A DNA stretch of 64,000 bases, taken from assembly GCF_050410775.1 (NCBI RefSeq), contig NZ_CP191229.1; one strand, written 5' to 3'. The notes below the pieces were generated by a model. It had not been told where the DNA came from. It searched no databases and saw only the letters and a list, made by a program, of their open reading frames with translations. Position 1 is the stretch's first letter; each line of letters opens with the position of its first letter. Below are positions 9,319 to 18,798 of this stretch, piece by piece. A program made the position numbers and the translations under genes. The stretch comes from Erwinia sp050410775. Its GTDB lineage: Bacteria > Pseudomonadota > Gammaproteobacteria > Enterobacterales > Enterobacteriaceae.

Positions 9319-12300
9319 GGTTTTTTGCGCTGTTTATTCACCGGCCGGTCGCCACCATTCTGCTGACCATCGCCATCACCCTCGCGGGAATCATGGGTTT
9401 CCGCCTGCTGCCCGTCGCCCCGCTGCCGCAGGTGGATTTCCCGGTGATTCTGGTTTCTGCCTCGCTGCCGGGCGCGTCGCCGGAGACGATGGCCTCCTCC
9501 GTCGCCACGCCGCTGGAACGGGCGCTTGGCCGTATCGCCGGCGTCAGCGAGATGACCTCCACCAGCTCGCTGGGCAGTACGCGGGTTATTCTGGTCTTTG
9601 ATTACGATCGCGATATTAACGGCGCCGCCCGCGACGTTCAGGGCGCGATCAACGCGGCGCAAAGCCTGCTGCCAACCGGTATGCCGAGCCGCCCGACCTA
9701 CCGTAAAATTAACCCCTCCGACGCGCCGATTATGATCCTGTCGCTGACGTCAGACACTTACTCACCCGGTCAGCTTTATGACTTCGCCTCGACCCAGCTG
9801 GCGCAGAAGCTGGCGCAGATCGAAGGGGTCGGCGACGTGAGCATCGGCGGCAGTTCGCTGCCCGCCGTGCGCGTCGATCTTAATCCGCAGGCGCTGTTTA
9901 ACCAGGGCGTGTCGCTGGATGCGGTACGGGAGGCGATCGCCAGCGCTAACCAGCGCAGACCACAGGGCGCCATTGAGGAAGATCTCCACCGCTGGCAGCT
10001 GAAAACCAACGACGAACTGCAAACCGCCGCCGAATACCGCTCGCTGGTGGTGCATTACAGCAACGGGGCCGCCGTCCGCCTGGCGGATGTGGCAAATGTC
10101 ACCGACTCGGTTGAGGATGTCCGCAATGCCGGGATGGCCAACGCTAAGCCGGCCATTCTTGTGCTGGTGCGCAAACTCCCCGAAGCCAACATTATCGATA
10201 CCGTCGATCGTATCCGTGCGGAAGCGCCCGAGCTGCGTAACATCATTCCGGCCTCGATACATCTTGAGATCGCGCAGGACCGCTCCCCCACCATCCGCGC
10301 CTCGCTGGCCGAAGTGGAGCATTCGCTGGTGATCTCGGTTGGGCTGGTTATCCTGGTGGTCTTTGTTTTCCTGCGCTCCGGGCGCGCCACCCTTATTCCC
10401 GCCGTCGCCGTACCGGTGTCGCTGATTGGTACCTTCGCCGCCATGTACCTTTGCGGCTTCAGCCTGAACAATCTGTCGCTGATGGCGCTGACGGTGGCGA
10501 CCGGCTTTGTGGTCGATGACGCCATCGTTGTACTGGAAAATATCTCCCGCCACGTGGAGGCGGGCATGAAGCCGATCCAGGCCGCCCTGCAGGGCGTCCG
10601 GGAAGTGGGCTTCACCGTGCTGTCGATGAGCCTTTCGCTGATTGCGGTTTTCCTGCCGCTGCTGATGCTGGGGGGACTCATTGGCCGCTTCTTCACCGAG
10701 TTCGCCGTCACCCTTTCGGTGTCCATCGTCATTTCGCTGCTGATCTCAATTACGCTGACGCCGATGATGTGCGCCCGGCTGCTGCGACCTCACCGCAAAC
10801 ATGAGCAGCCGCGCACGCGCGGCGCGGGCAAGCTGTTTCTGCGCCTGCAACAGGGCTATGGCCGTTCTCTGGGTTGGGTGCTGAATCACTCCCGCTGGAT
10901 GCTGCTGGTCTTTCTCGGCACCATCGGACTGACGATGTATCTCTACGTGGTTATTCCCAAAACCTTTATGCCGGAGCAGGATACCGGCCGGGTAATGGGC
11001 TTTATTCAGGCTGACCAGAGCATCTCCTTCCAGTCTATGCGCAGCAAGCTGGAGAATTTTATGAAGATCGTCCGGGACGATCCGGCGGTGGAAAACGTGG
11101 TGGGCTTTACCGGCGGCTCCAGGACCAACAGCGGCTCAATGTTTATCTCGCTCAAGCCGCTCGACCAGCGTAGTGAGAGCGCTCAGGCGGTTATCGCCCG
11201 GCTGCGCGTTAAGCTGGCGAAGGAGCCGGGCGCCAGTCTCTTTCTGATGGCGGTGCAGGATCTCCGCGTCGGCGGACGCGAGTCCAGCGCCAGCTATCAG
11301 TATTCGCTGCTGTCGGACAGCCTGGACGATCTACGGGAATGGGAGCCTAAAATCCGCCGGGCCTTTGCCACCCTGCCCCAGCTGGCGGACGTTAACTCCG
11401 ATCAGCAGGATAAAGGCTCGGAAATGGCGCTGATCTACGATCGCGAAAGCATGGCGAGGCTGGGCATTGACGTTTCAGATGCCAATAATCTGCTGAATAA
11501 CGCCTTTGGCCAGCGACAGATCTCCACGATCTACCAGCCCCTTAACCAGTATAAAGTGGTGATGCAGGTCGATCCGCGCTATACCCAGGATATCAGCGCG
11601 CTGGATCAGATGTATGTGATTAACAGTGACGGCAAGGCGATCCCCCTCTCCTGGTTCGCGAAGTGGCAACCGGCGAACTCGCCGCTGTCAGTCAACCATG
11701 AAGGCCTCTCCGCCGCCTCCACTATCTCCTTTAACCTGCCGCAGGGCGTTTCCCTGTCGCAGGCGTCGGAGGCGATCGAACGGAGTATGACTTCGCTTGG
11801 CGTGCCGTCCAGCGTGCGCGGCAGCTTTGCCGGTACGGCTCAGGTATTTGAGGATACGCAGAACAGCCAGCTCTGGCTGATCCTGGCGGCTATCGCCACG
11901 GTCTATATCGTACTGGGAATGCTTTATGAGAGCTACGTGCATCCGCTGACCATTCTCTCCACGCTTCCCTCTGCGGGCGTCGGTGCGCTGCTGGCGCTGG
12001 AGCTGTTCGGCGCGCCTTTCAGCCTGATCGCGCTTATCGGTATTCTGCTGCTTATCGGTATCGTGAAGAAGAACGCTATTATGATGGTGGACTTTGCGCT
12101 TGATGCGCAGCGCAGCGGCAATCTGACCGCCCGTGAGGCGATCTTCCAGGCCAGCCTGCTGCGCTTCCGCCCCATTATGATGACCACCCTGGCCGCGCTC
12201 TTCGGCGCGCTGCCGCTGGTGCTGACCTCCGGTGACGGCGCCGAGCTGCGCCAGCCGCTGGGGATCACCATTGTCGGCGGCCTGGTAATGAGCCAGCTGC

Positions 12301-12389
12301 TGACGCTTTACACCACGCCGGTGGTCTATATCTATATGGATAAGCTGCGGCGTAAGAAAACCACAGAGCGCCTCGGTGCTATTTCATAA
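9315..12389 (+). CDS. mdtC: RND multidrug efflux transporter subunit MdtC
   Basis: This second RND subunit of the MdtBC heterotrimer has 1024 residues (E. coli 1025). It starts with GTG at 9315, overlapping the mdtB stop by four bases, with GAGGAGG just upstream as ribosome site. The N-terminus is the usual MRFFALFIHRPVATILL. TM4 carries the conserved Asp pair (ATGFVVDDAIVVLENISRH), and the TM10-12 region has VKKNAIMMVDFALDA. MdtB and MdtC are clearly paralogous across their length, consistent with an old duplication. It is followed by a 33-base gap and mdtD. Confidence 0.96.
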   Translation: MRFFALFIHRPVATILLTIAITLAGIMGFRLLPVAPLPQVDFPVILVSASLPGASPETMASSVATPLERALGRIAGVSEMTSTSSLGSTRVILVFDYDRDINGAARDVQGAINAAQSLLPTGMPSRPTYRKINPSDAPIMILSLTSDTYSPGQLYDFASTQLAQKLAQIEGVGDVSIGGSSLPAVRVDLNPQALFNQGVSLDAVREAIASANQRRPQGAIEEDLHRWQLKTNDELQTAAEYRSLVVHYSNGAAVRLADVANVTDSVEDVRNAGMANAKPAILVLVRKLPEANIIDTVDRIRAEAPELRNIIPASIHLEIAQDRSPTIRASLAEVEHSLVISVGLVILVVFVFLRSGRATLIPAVAVPVSLIGTFAAMYLCGFSLNNLSLMALTVATGFVVDDAIVVLENISRHVEAGMKPIQAALQGVREVGFTVLSMSLSLIAVFLPLLMLGGLIGRFFTEFAVTLSVSIVISLLISITLTPMMCARLLRPHRKHEQPRTRGAGKLFLRLQQGYGRSLGWVLNHSRWMLLVFLGTIGLTMYLYVVIPKTFMPEQDTGRVMGFIQADQSISFQSMRSKLENFMKIVRDDPAVENVVGFTGGSRTNSGSMFISLKPLDQRSESAQAVIARLRVKLAKEPGASLFLMAVQDLRVGGRESSASYQYSLLSDSLDDLREWEPKIRRAFATLPQLADVNSDQQDKGSEMALIYDRESMARLGIDVSDANNLLNNAFGQRQISTIYQPLNQYKVVMQVDPRYTQDISALDQMYVINSDGKAIPLSWFAKWQPANSPLSVNHEGLSAASTISFNLPQGVSLSQASEAIERSMTSLGVPSSVRGSFAGTAQVFEDTQNSQLWLILAAIATVYIVLGMLYESYVHPLTILSTLPSAGVGALLALELFGAPFSLIALIGILLLIGIVKKNAIMMVDFALDAQRSGNLTAREAIFQASLLRFRPIMMTTLAALFGALPLVLTSGDGAELRQPLGITIVGGLVMSQLLTLYTTPVVYIYMDKLRRKKTTERLGAIS

Positions 12390-12422
12390 CCGGCGCAGCA
12401 TCAACGAGGAACCCGGCTGGCG

Positions 12423-13829
12423 ATGAATACGCTTCCCCAAAATGTGCGCTGGCAGCTCTGGATCGTGGCCTTCGGGTTTTTCATGCAGACGCTGGACACC
12501 ACCATCGTCAATACCGCCCTGCCCTCAATGGCGGCCAGCCTGAACGAAGATCCGCTGCATATGCATTCGGTGATCGTCGCCTACGTCCTGACGGTCGCCA
12601 TTATGCTGCCGGTCAGCGGCTGGCTGGCCGATCGCTGTGGGGTGCGCAATATCTTTTTCAGCGCCATCGTGCTGTTCAGCCTTGGTTCGCTCTTTTGCGC
12701 CCTCTCCTCCTCGCTCGATCAGCTTATCGCCGCGCGCGTGGTGCAGGGGATCGGCGGCGCGATGATGGTGCCCGTCGGGCGGCTGACGGTGATGAAACTG
12801 GTGCCGCGTGAGCAGTATATGGCCGCGATGACCTTTGTCACCCTGCCCGGCCAGATCGGCCCGCTGCTTGGCCCGGCGCTGGGAGGCGTGCTGGTTGAGT
12901 ACGCCAGCTGGCACTGGATATTCCTGATCAATCTGCCCGTCGGGCTGGTTGGCGCTACGGCCACGCTGATGCTGATGGCCAATCTGCGCATGCCGCCCCG
13001 GCGTTTTGACTTCAGGGGATTTCTGCTGATTGCCACCGGTATGGCGACGCTGACCCTGGCGCTGGATGGGCAACGCAGCCTGGGGAGCGCCCCGCTGCTG
13101 ACCGGCGCAGTGATCCTGCTGGGCCTCTTTTCGCTGCTGTGCTACCTGCTGCATGCGCGCGGTAACGACGGCGCGCTCTTCAGCCTGAAGCTGTTCGATA
13201 ACCGTCTCTATTCGCTGGGCCTGCTGGGCAGCCTGACTGGCCGTATCGGCAGCGGCATGCTGCCGTTTATGACGCCGCTCTTTCTCCAGGTCGGCATGGG
13301 CTTTACCCCGTTTCATGCCGGGCTGATGATGATCCCGATGGTGCTGGGCAATATGGGCATTAAGCGCATCGTGGTGCAGATCGTTAACCGCTTCGGCTAC
13401 CGTCATGTGCTGGTGGGATCGACGCTGGCCCTTGCGGGCGTTGTGCTGCTTTTCGCCGCCGTTGCGCTGCTTGAATGGAATTATCTGCTGCCCGTTGTGC
13501 TCTTTTTTCAGGGCATGGTGAACGGTATCCGCTTCTCGGCGATGAACACGCTGACGCTGAAAGCGCTGCCGGACGATTTGACCAGCAGCGGCAACAGCCT
13601 TCTCTCCATGGTGATGCAGCTGTCGATGAGTATCGGCGTCACCGTCGCCGGGCTGCTGCTCGGCACCTTTGGTCAGCAGGCGCTGGCGGGCAGCCCGGTG
13701 CTCCATCAGGCCTTTATTTATAGCTGGCTGTGCGTGGCGGTGGTGATTGCGCTGCCCGCGCTGATTTTCTGGCGGGTGCCGCTGGACGCCAGTAAAAACG
13801 CACTGCTCAGCCGCAGGAGAAATCGCTAA
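12423..13829 (+). CDS. mdtD: MFS transporter MdtD (DHA2, 14 TM)
   Basis: This 468-residue major facilitator protein of the DHA2 (14 transmembrane segment) family matches E. coli MdtD at 471. Motif D/antiporter-type features are near the start (LDTTIVNTALPSMA), the loop 2-3 motif A is GWLADRCGVRNIF, and the motif C antiporter sequence is GPLLGPALGGVLVEY. In E. coli MdtD is not needed for MdtABC drug resistance and has been linked to iron-citrate export (also called IceT). It is cotranscribed with mdtABC and its stop overlaps baeS (TAATG). Confidence 0.93.
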   Translation: MNTLPQNVRWQLWIVAFGFFMQTLDTTIVNTALPSMAASLNEDPLHMHSVIVAYVLTVAIMLPVSGWLADRCGVRNIFFSAIVLFSLGSLFCALSSSLDQLIAARVVQGIGGAMMVPVGRLTVMKLVPREQYMAAMTFVTLPGQIGPLLGPALGGVLVEYASWHWIFLINLPVGLVGATATLMLMANLRMPPRRFDFRGFLLIATGMATLTLALDGQRSLGSAPLLTGAVILLGLFSLLCYLLHARGNDGALFSLKLFDNRLYSLGLLGSLTGRIGSGMLPFMTPLFLQVGMGFTPFHAGLMMIPMVLGNMGIKRIVVQIVNRFGYRHVLVGSTLALAGVVLLFAAVALLEWNYLLPVVLFFQGMVNGIRFSAMNTLTLKALPDDLTSSGNSLLSMVMQLSMSIGVTVAGLLLGTFGQQALAGSPVLHQAFIYSWLCVAVVIALPALIFWRVPLDASKNALLSRRRNR

Positions 13830-15214
13830 TGTTTGCGAAAATACGCATCGGCATTACCGCCAAGCTATTCGCCGCCATCTTTTCCACCTGCATGCTGGTG
13901 CTGATTACCATGCACTGGGGCGTGCGGCTCAGCTTTGAGCATGGGTTTATCGACTACATCAAAAAAGGCAATGAGCAGCGGCTGATTATGCTGAGCGATG
14001 CCCTTTCCGATCAGTATGAGCAGCACGGCAACTGGGATTTTCTGCGGCAAAATAACCGGCTGATTTTCCAGATCCTTCGCTCGCTGGAGCAGAATCCGGA
14101 CGCCACGCACACGCTGCCGCCCCACGGCTGGCGTACCCCGTTCTGGGTTATCGATCAGCATTTTCAGGTGATGATTGGCCCACGCGGGCCGGTCCCGCCT
14201 GAGGGAACGCGGCGTAACATCACCACCAGCGATGGGCGCATCGTGGGCTGGGTTATCGGCTCGCCGCCGGAGCGGCTGACGCGCAGCGCGGATATTAACT
14301 TCGATCAGCAGCAGCGGCGCACCAGCTGGATTATCGTGGCGCTGACCATGCTGCTGGCGGCACTGGTCACCTGGCTGATGTCGCGCGGGCTGCTGGCGCC
14401 GGTGAAACGCCTTGTCGAGGGCACTCATCACCTGGCGGCAGGCGATTTCACCAGCCGCGTGCAGGCCAGCAGCCGCGACGAGCTGGGCCGGTTAGCGCAA
14501 GATTTTAACCGGCTGGCCGGCACGCTGGAGAAAAACGAGCGGATGCGCCGCGCCTTTATGGCCGATATCTCGCATGAATTGCGCACGCCTCTGGCGATTC
14601 TGCGCGGCGAACTGGAGGCGATTCAGGATGGCGTACGCAAGCTGACGCCGGAATCCATCGTCTCACTCCAGGGTGAAGTAAGCACGCTGACCAAGCTGGT
14701 GGAGGATGTGCATCAGCTTTCGTTATCGGACGAGGGGGCGCTCGCCTACCGTAAAAGCCACACCGATCTGGTGCCGCTGCTGGAAATGGTGGCGGGCAAC
14801 TTTACCGGACGCTTCCGCGGTCAGGGACTCGCGTTAACGCTGAGGCTGCCGGAACAGGCGCCGCTCTTCGGCGATCCTGACCGTCTGATGCAGCTGTTTA
14901 CCAATCTGATGGAGAACAGCCTGCGCTACACCGACGCCGGCGGCGGGCTGACGATCTCGCTCGAAAGCCGCCCCGACGGACACTGGCTCTTCTTTGACGA
15001 CTCGGCGCCCGGTATCAGTGACGAACAGTGCCAGCAAATCTTTGAGCGTTTTTACCGGGCTGAAAGCTCGCGTAACCGCGCCAGCGGCGGCTCCGGGCTG
15101 GGGCTGGCGATCTGTCAGAACATCGTTGAAGCGCACGATGGTACGATTAAAGCGGATCACTCTGATGCCGGCGGGCTGCGAATTACGGTACACTTACCGC
15201 TTAAAAATCACTGA
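13829..15214 (+). CDS. baeS: Envelope-stress sensor histidine kinase BaeS
   Basis: This 461-residue sensor kinase (E. coli 467) belongs to the Bae envelope-stress pathway. A first transmembrane segment (about 10-30) and a second (about 168-188) flank a periplasmic sensor domain. HAMP (about 190-240), HisKA with the phosphoacceptor His249 in DISHELRTP, and an HATPase_c domain with N box (LMENSLRYTDA) and G box (SGGSGLGLAI) follow. It phosphorylates BaeR. The start codon shares a base with the mdtD stop, so it is translationally coupled. The sensory domain includes an Arg/Pro-rich stretch (GPRGPVPPEGTRR), slightly longer than I recall in E. coli. Confidence 0.94.
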   Translation: MFAKIRIGITAKLFAAIFSTCMLVLITMHWGVRLSFEHGFIDYIKKGNEQRLIMLSDALSDQYEQHGNWDFLRQNNRLIFQILRSLEQNPDATHTLPPHGWRTPFWVIDQHFQVMIGPRGPVPPEGTRRNITTSDGRIVGWVIGSPPERLTRSADINFDQQQRRTSWIIVALTMLLAALVTWLMSRGLLAPVKRLVEGTHHLAAGDFTSRVQASSRDELGRLAQDFNRLAGTLEKNERMRRAFMADISHELRTPLAILRGELEAIQDGVRKLTPESIVSLQGEVSTLTKLVEDVHQLSLSDEGALAYRKSHTDLVPLLEMVAGNFTGRFRGQGLALTLRLPEQAPLFGDPDRLMQLFTNLMENSLRYTDAGGGLTISLESRPDGHWLFFDDSAPGISDEQCQQIFERFYRAESSRNRASGGSGLGLAICQNIVEAHDGTIKADHSDAGGLRITVHLPLKNH

Positions 15215-15243
15215 GCGATCTGAACGCGTTAAGCGGGTATGCC

Positions 15244-15951
15244 ATGAATCAAGAAACGCTTGCCCCACTGATTTTGGTGGTGGAAGACGAACCCAAGCTG
15301 GGTCAGTTACTGACGGACTATTTGCAGGCAGCCAACTACCGCACGCACCATATATTACAGGGTGGTGAGGTTATTGAGTGGGTAAAACAGGCCTCACCGG
15401 ACATGATTCTCCTGGACCTGATGCTGCCCGGCGTGGATGGTCTGACGCTCTGCCGTGAAATTCGCCGTTTCTCAGACGTTCCGGTAATGATGGTTACGGC
15501 CAAAAGTGAAGAGATCGATCGCCTGCTCGGGCTGGAAATCGGCGCAGATGACTACATCTGCAAGCCCTTCAGCCCGCGTGAAGTTGTCGCCAGGGTCAAA
15601 ACAATTTTACGGCGCTGCACCCGTACGCCGGAAGAGGCGGAAAAAGCGTCGCGGCTGCTGGTCAACGAAGCTCGCTTCCAGGCGAGCTGGGATGGCGCGA
15701 ACCTTGACCTGACGCCCGCAGAATTTCGCCTGTTAAAGACGCTGGCGCAGGAGCCGGGGAAAGTCTTCTCCCGCGAACAGCTGCTTAATCATCTCTATGA
15801 TGACTATCGCGTGGTCACCGACCGCACTATCGACAGCCATATTAAAAACCTGCGGCGCAAGCTGGAGGGCCTTGATGCCGACCAGCCGTTTATCCGGGCG
15901 GTCTACGGTATGGGGTATCGCTGGGAGGCCGATGTCTGCCGTTTGATCTAG
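15244..15951 (+). CDS. baeR: Response regulator BaeR
   Basis: This 235-residue OmpR/PhoB-type regulator (E. coli 240) has a receiver domain with acidic pocket VVEDEP, phosphoacceptor Asp58 (ILLDLMLPG) and Lys near residue 107 (CKPFSPRE). A winged-helix DNA-binding domain (about 140-230; DRTIDSHIKNLRRKLEG recognition region) follows. It lies 29 bases after baeS and is the last gene of the operon. It activates mdtABCD and other envelope-stress genes in E. coli, so the operon is probably autoregulated. Confidence 0.95.
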   Translation: MNQETLAPLILVVEDEPKLGQLLTDYLQAANYRTHHILQGGEVIEWVKQASPDMILLDLMLPGVDGLTLCREIRRFSDVPVMMVTAKSEEIDRLLGLEIGADDYICKPFSPREVVARVKTILRRCTRTPEEAEKASRLLVNEARFQASWDGANLDLTPAEFRLLKTLAQEPGKVFSREQLLNHLYDDYRVVTDRTIDSHIKNLRRKLEGLDADQPFIRAVYGMGYRWEADVCRLI

Positions 15952-15998
15952 CGCAATTTACATTTGTTTTGCCAGCTTCTACAATCCCCGCACTTTCA

Positions 15999-16032
15999 GT
16001 AAGGCTGCCCGTAAAGCGGCCTTACCCGCTTT
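15999..16032 (+). terminator. Terminator after baeR
   Basis: The 10-bp stem GTAAGGCTGC / GCGGCCTTAC (one G-U pair) has the 7-base loop CCGTAAA and is followed by CCGCTTTT. It lies 48 bases after the baeR stop and probably ends the mdtABCD-baeSR transcript. The rest of the gap up to the yegQ start (16033-16233) shows no gene. Confidence 0.65.
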
Positions 16033-16233
16033 TACCCTTGTCCGTTCTGTTCCCCCTCACGCCAGTAAGGCCGGAAGCAGCGGCAGACGACATTATCTTT
16101 TGAATTTCGAATGACGGCATGGCAGTCCCCTGCCCGCTTTTCCGGATAAATGACCGGGAGCAGGCAGATGCTGCCAGCAAAGCTTGAGCGCGAAAAACGA
16201 CGGGTAATGCTGACCTGATATCAGGAGATCCCT

Positions 16234-17616
16234 ATGTTCAAACCGGAACTGCTCTCCCCAGCCGGTACGCTGAAAAATATGCGCTACGCCTTTGCGTATG
16301 GCGCTGACGCCGTGTACGCGGGGCAGCCGCGTTACAGCCTTCGGGTGCGTAATAACGAATTCAACCATGAAAACCTGGCTATTGGCATTAATGAAGCCCA
16401 CGCGCAGGGGAAGAAGTTTTACGTTGTGGTGAATATCGCCCCGCATAACGCCAAGCTGAAAACCTTTATCCGCGATCTTACCCCGGTGGTGGAGATGGGG
16501 CCGGACGCGCTGATTATGTCCGATCCCGGCCTGATTATGCTGGTCCGGGACGCCTTTCCGCAGATGGATATCCACCTCTCCGTGCAGGCCAACGCGGTGA
16601 ACTGGGCGACGGTAAAATTCTGGCAGCAGATGGGACTCTCAAGGGTCATTCTTTCACGCGAGCTGTCGCTGGAAGAGATTGCAGAGATCCGCCAGCAGGT
16701 GCCCGATATGGAGCTGGAGATTTTCGTCCACGGCGCGCTCTGCATGGCCTACTCGGGTCGCTGTCTGCTTTCCGGCTATATCAATAAGCGCGATCCTAAC
16801 CAGGGCACCTGTACCAATGCCTGCCGCTGGGAATATAAGGTTCAGGAAGGCAAACAGGATGAGATTGGCAATATTGTTCATCAGCATGAACCGATCCCGG
16901 TGCGCAACGTAGAGCCGGTGCTGGGCGAAGGCCAGCCAACCGATAAAGTGTTTATGATTGAGGAAGCGCTGCGGCCCGGGGAGTATATGACCGCCTTTGA
17001 GGATGAACACGGCACGTATATTATGAACTCTAAGGATCTGCGCGCGGTGGCGCACGTTGAGCGGCTGACGCAGATGGGCATTCACTCGCTGAAGATTGAA
17101 GGCCGGACCAAATCCTTTTACTACTGCGCCCGTACCGCGCAGGTTTACCGCCGCGCGATTGACGATGCCGCTGCGGGTAAACCCTTCGATCCCACACTGC
17201 TGGAGACGCTGGAGTGCCTGGCGCACCGGGGCTATACCGAAGGTTTCCTGCGCCGTCATACCCATGACAGCTACCAGACCTACGATCGCAGCTACTCCGC
17301 CTCAGACAGCCAGCAGTTTGTCGGCGAGTTCACCGGGGAGCGCCGTGACGGACTGGCGTTGGTTGACGTAAAAAATAAATTCAGCGTGGGCGACAGCCTG
17401 GAAATGATGACTCCCGCCGGTAATCTCACCTTTACCCTGGCCCGGATGGAGAACCGTAAAGCGCAGCCGGTTGAGGTCGCGCCCGGCAACGGGCATTTCG
17501 TCTGGATCCCGGTGCCTGAGGAGGTCGATCTCGCCTATGCATTACTGATGCGGAACCTCGCGACAGGCGCCTCTGGGGCAGCGGCGATTGACAGTAACTA
17601 CGTTAAAGTTACCTGA
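16234..17616 (+). CDS. trhP: U32-family tRNA hydroxylation protein YegQ/TrhP
   Basis: This 460-residue member of the peptidase U32 family corresponds to E. coli YegQ (453). The U32 signature is present near residues 160-185 (EIFVHGALCMAYSGRCLLSGY), followed by further cysteines (TCTNACRW) that probably bind an Fe-S cluster. In E. coli the protein is renamed TrhP and is needed for the prephenate-dependent route to 5-hydroxyuridine at position 34 of tRNA. The older protease annotation is not supported there. The ribosome site is AGGAG shortly before the ATG. The gene is monocistronic: cyaR follows directly, as in E. coli. Confidence 0.93.
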   Translation: MFKPELLSPAGTLKNMRYAFAYGADAVYAGQPRYSLRVRNNEFNHENLAIGINEAHAQGKKFYVVVNIAPHNAKLKTFIRDLTPVVEMGPDALIMSDPGLIMLVRDAFPQMDIHLSVQANAVNWATVKFWQQMGLSRVILSRELSLEEIAEIRQQVPDMELEIFVHGALCMAYSGRCLLSGYINKRDPNQGTCTNACRWEYKVQEGKQDEIGNIVHQHEPIPVRNVEPVLGEGQPTDKVFMIEEALRPGEYMTAFEDEHGTYIMNSKDLRAVAHVERLTQMGIHSLKIEGRTKSFYYCARTAQVYRRAIDDAAAGKPFDPTLLETLECLAHRGYTEGFLRRHTHDSYQTYDRSYSASDSQQFVGEFTGERRDGLALVDVKNKFSVGDSLEMMTPAGNLTFTLARMENRKAQPVEVAPGNGHFVWIPVPEEVDLAYALLMRNLATGASGAAAIDSNYVKVT

Positions 17617-17627
17617 AGTTACCTTTA

Positions 17628-17643
17628 TTAGAATTTGATCACA
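17628..17643 (+). promoter_or_regulatory. CRP site of cyaR promoter
   Basis: TTAGA-N6-TCACA matches the CRP core TGTGA-N6-TCACA at 8 of 10 key bases. Its centre (17635.5) lies 42.5 bases before the inferred cyaR start at 17678, the usual class II position. A -10 hexamer TAGAAT lies at 17665-17670. CyaR is CRP-activated in E. coli. Confidence 0.65.
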
Positions 17644-17677
17644 TTACCCTTCGCGGGATCTGGCTAGAATAAGCCCT

Positions 17678-17762
17678 GCTAAAAATGAGCAAGACGAAAC
17701 AGCAGGCTTTACCATGTACCACCTCATTCGCCCGTCCGGCTCCCCCGGGCGGGCTTTTCTTT
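17678..17762 (+). ncRNA. cyaR: CyaR small RNA
   Basis: This Hfq-dependent CRP-activated sRNA sits directly downstream of yegQ, as in E. coli. The inferred transcript begins GCTAAAAATG (E. coli CyaR begins GCTGAAAAAC) 7 bases after TAGAAT. The target-pairing core GTACCACCTCATT at 17717-17729 keeps the anti-Shine-Dalgarno stretch ACCACCTC that CyaR uses against ompX, nadE and luxS mRNAs. It ends in a strong intrinsic terminator: 10-bp stem 17730-17739 / 17745-17754 with one G-U pair, loop CTCCC, then TTTTCTTT. Length about 85 nt, against 87 in E. coli. The middle region differs from E. coli. The assignment rests on synteny, promoter geometry and the conserved core. Confidence 0.85.
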
Positions 17763-17859
17763 GCCCCGATTTCAGACGGAACCCCGTTCCGGCGCTTCCT
17801 GAATATGCTATAACAAAAGCTCTTCCGGCCTGATGGCCCGTTCTGAGGAGATTTCAATT

Positions 17860-18759
17860 ATGGACAAACATTCGCTGACTTTCGTGATCCTCAATGGCAA
17901 AGGCGCAGATAATGAGCCACTGCGCGAGGCTATCTTAGCCCTGCGCGAAGAAGGCTTGCCGATTGAAGTTCGCGTTACCTGGGAATATGGCGACGGCGAA
18001 CGTTACGTTAAGGAAGCCATTGCCCACCAGGCGGCGACGGTGGTTGCTGGCGGCGGCGACGGCACGGTGAATGAGATCGCCACCGCCCTGGCCGGCGTGG
18101 AGGCCGCGAAGCGCCCGGTGTTAGGGATCCTTCCCCTCGGCACGGCCAATGATTTTGCCACCAGCGCGGGCATTCCCGAGGAGATGGAGAATGCGCTGCG
18201 GCTGGCGATTATGGGTAAAGCCACTCCTGTCGATCTGGCCTGCGTGAACCGGGAGCGTTACTTCATCAATATGGCGACCGGCGGCTTTGGCACCCGCATT
18301 ACCACCGAGACGCCGGCCAAACTGAAGTCGGCGCTGGGCGGGGTGTCCTACTTTATTCACGGACTGATGCGAATGGATGAGCTGAAAGCGGACAGCTGCG
18401 AACTGAGCGGACCGGGCTTTCACTGGCAGGGCGATGCGCTGGTGATCGGGATTGGCAACGGGCGACAGGCGGGCGGCGGTCAGCGTCTCTGTCCGACTGC
18501 GTTAATTAATGATGGCCTGCTGGACTTAAGCATCGTCACCTCACAGGAGCTGCTCTCCACGGTGCTGCATTCATTAACCAGTAATGAACATAATCCGAAT
18601 ATTATTTCAGCCACGCTGCCATGGCTTAGCATCACTTCGCCGAATGAGATGACGTTTAATCTTGATGGCGAACCGCTCAGCGGCACCGAATTTTATATTC
18701 AGGTTATGCCGGGTGCGCTACTTTGCCGCCTTCCGCCGCAGTGTGAGCTCTTAGCCTGA
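17860..18759 (+). CDS. yegS: Lipid kinase YegS
   Basis: This 299-residue protein has the same length as E. coli YegS. It is a diacylglycerol-kinase-like enzyme that phosphorylates lipids such as phosphatidylglycerol in vitro. The DAGK catalytic motif GGGDGTVNEIATAL is near residues 63-76, with PLGTANDFATS near 96-106 and a second conserved patch NLDGEPLSGTEF near the C-terminus. The start at 17860 was preferred to an in-frame ATG 27 bases upstream because GAGGAG lies 9 bases before it and the length then matches exactly. A weak hairpin follows the stop. Confidence 0.93.
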   Translation: MDKHSLTFVILNGKGADNEPLREAILALREEGLPIEVRVTWEYGDGERYVKEAIAHQAATVVAGGGDGTVNEIATALAGVEAAKRPVLGILPLGTANDFATSAGIPEEMENALRLAIMGKATPVDLACVNRERYFINMATGGFGTRITTETPAKLKSALGGVSYFIHGLMRMDELKADSCELSGPGFHWQGDALVIGIGNGRQAGGGQRLCPTALINDGLLDLSIVTSQELLSTVLHSLTSNEHNPNIISATLPWLSITSPNEMTFNLDGEPLSGTEFYIQVMPGALLCRLPPQCELLA

Positions 18760-18774
18760 CCCCTGCCCTTTTCT

Positions 18775-18798
18775 GGCTGAATGAAAAATTTCAGCCTT
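18775..18798 (+). terminator. Weak hairpin after yegS
   Basis: The 7-bp stem GGCTGAA / TTCAGCC, with an A-rich 8-base loop, is followed by TTAATGG. It lies 15 bases after the yegS stop. The lack of a U run makes it at best a weak terminator. Confidence 0.4.

Noticed and set aside
12525..13706. 393-codon open frame antisense to mdtD
   Set aside because: It mirrors the mdtD codons, its product is rich in His, Gln and Arg with no domain, and the plus-strand gene is a clear MFS protein. It is a shadow of G+C-rich third positions, as are the long antisense frames in mdtABC (5006-5950, 6172-7221, 9762-10553).
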